From a virus, in the IMG/VR virus record IMGVR_UViG_3300033553_000531, positions 1 through 33,284 of that record: 33,284 nt of DNA. One strand, given 5' to 3'. Under the pieces are notes generated by a model. That model was not told where the DNA came from. It saw nothing but the letters and a program-made list of their open reading frames with translations, and made no database searches. A program made the translations under genes and the position numbers. The stretch's first letter is position 1. Each line of letters begins with the position of its first letter. Below, in pieces: positions 33,183-33,284 of the stretch.

Positions 33183-33248
33183 GCCTAACGTAAATCTAAA
33201 ATTAGCTTCTAGCGATAGCTAGTAGATTAATTTTAGATAGTGTTATGG
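33183..33248. repeat. attC-like short palindrome, element D
   Basis: 66 bp from GCCTAAC (33183-33189) to GTTATGG (33242-33248). The arms TAAATCTAAAATTA / TAATTTTAGATAG and TAGC / GCTA make a long hairpin. On the minus strand it reads CCATAAC ... GTTAGGC; the latter fits the GTTRRRY core of integron attC sites, and the length is within the usual attC range. Confidence 0.55.
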
Positions 33249-33284
33249 TTAGTTTTTTATTTCTTTGAAATATACTAAAAAAAA

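Larger units (their letters stand above)
32991..33284. other. intergenic tail of the window
   Basis: Apart from the palindrome at 33043-33077 and element D, no gene is supported. The last 36 bp beyond element D could be the 3' end of another leftward cassette gene running in from the right, but too little is visible to call it. Confidence 0.4.

Overview
The window is AT-rich DNA from a Bacteroidota bacterium, most likely a member of the Flavobacteriia. The evidence is a 47-bp-repeat type II-C CRISPR array with a Bacteroidota-type promoter inside each repeat, TAnnTTTG-like promoter boxes elsewhere, and the character of the Mu-like phage proteins.

Left part (1-6914): the end of a type II-C CRISPR array with four repeats and three 30-nt spacers, a candidate small RNA with a terminator, then cas2, cas1, a REP-associated (RAYT/IS200-like) transposase and cas9, all on the minus strand. 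Four copies of one 31-33-bp palindrome separate these genes and look like the REP elements of the RAYT. cas9 lacks its 5' end: RuvC-I and the arginine-rich bridge helix are absent, and the sequence changes to prophage exactly where they should be.

Middle part (about 6877-28777): the structural half of a Mu-like (transposable, contractile-tailed) prophage. A leftward block (20136 to 7065) encodes head protease with scaffold, major capsid protein, a lysis set (amidase, single-TM protein, u-spanin-like lipoprotein), tail sheath, tube, frameshifted tail-assembly chaperone, hub, spike, gp25-like, baseplate J-like and fibre-like proteins, and a DNA adenine methylase. A rightward block (20304 to 28349) encodes terminase small and large subunits, a DUF1320 connector protein, portal, a MuF protein with a nuclease-like C-terminus, tape measure, gpG-like and tail-terminator-like proteins. 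Two -1 frameshift signals are visible, at the tail chaperone and at the portal-MuF junction. No MuA/MuB-type transposition gene or repressor is present, so the prophage looks decapitated. An IS30-family element sits at its right edge, and the missing half of cas9 is not found beyond it.

Right part (29952-33284): a run of integron-cassette-like DNA. Four long imperfect palindromes with GCCTAAC/GTTAGGC-type ends separate single genes on the minus strand: a PH-like membrane protein and a Fic protein. A 434-bp stretch without genes carries a dispersed GAATCAAT motif. A 12-bp tandem repeat and a 16-bp-arm palindrome lie upstream of fic.

How the parts relate: a Mu-like phage appears to have inserted in cas9 and removed interference, while adaptation genes and array remain. 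Later deletion, perhaps IS30-mediated, removed the phage early region and the 5' end of cas9.
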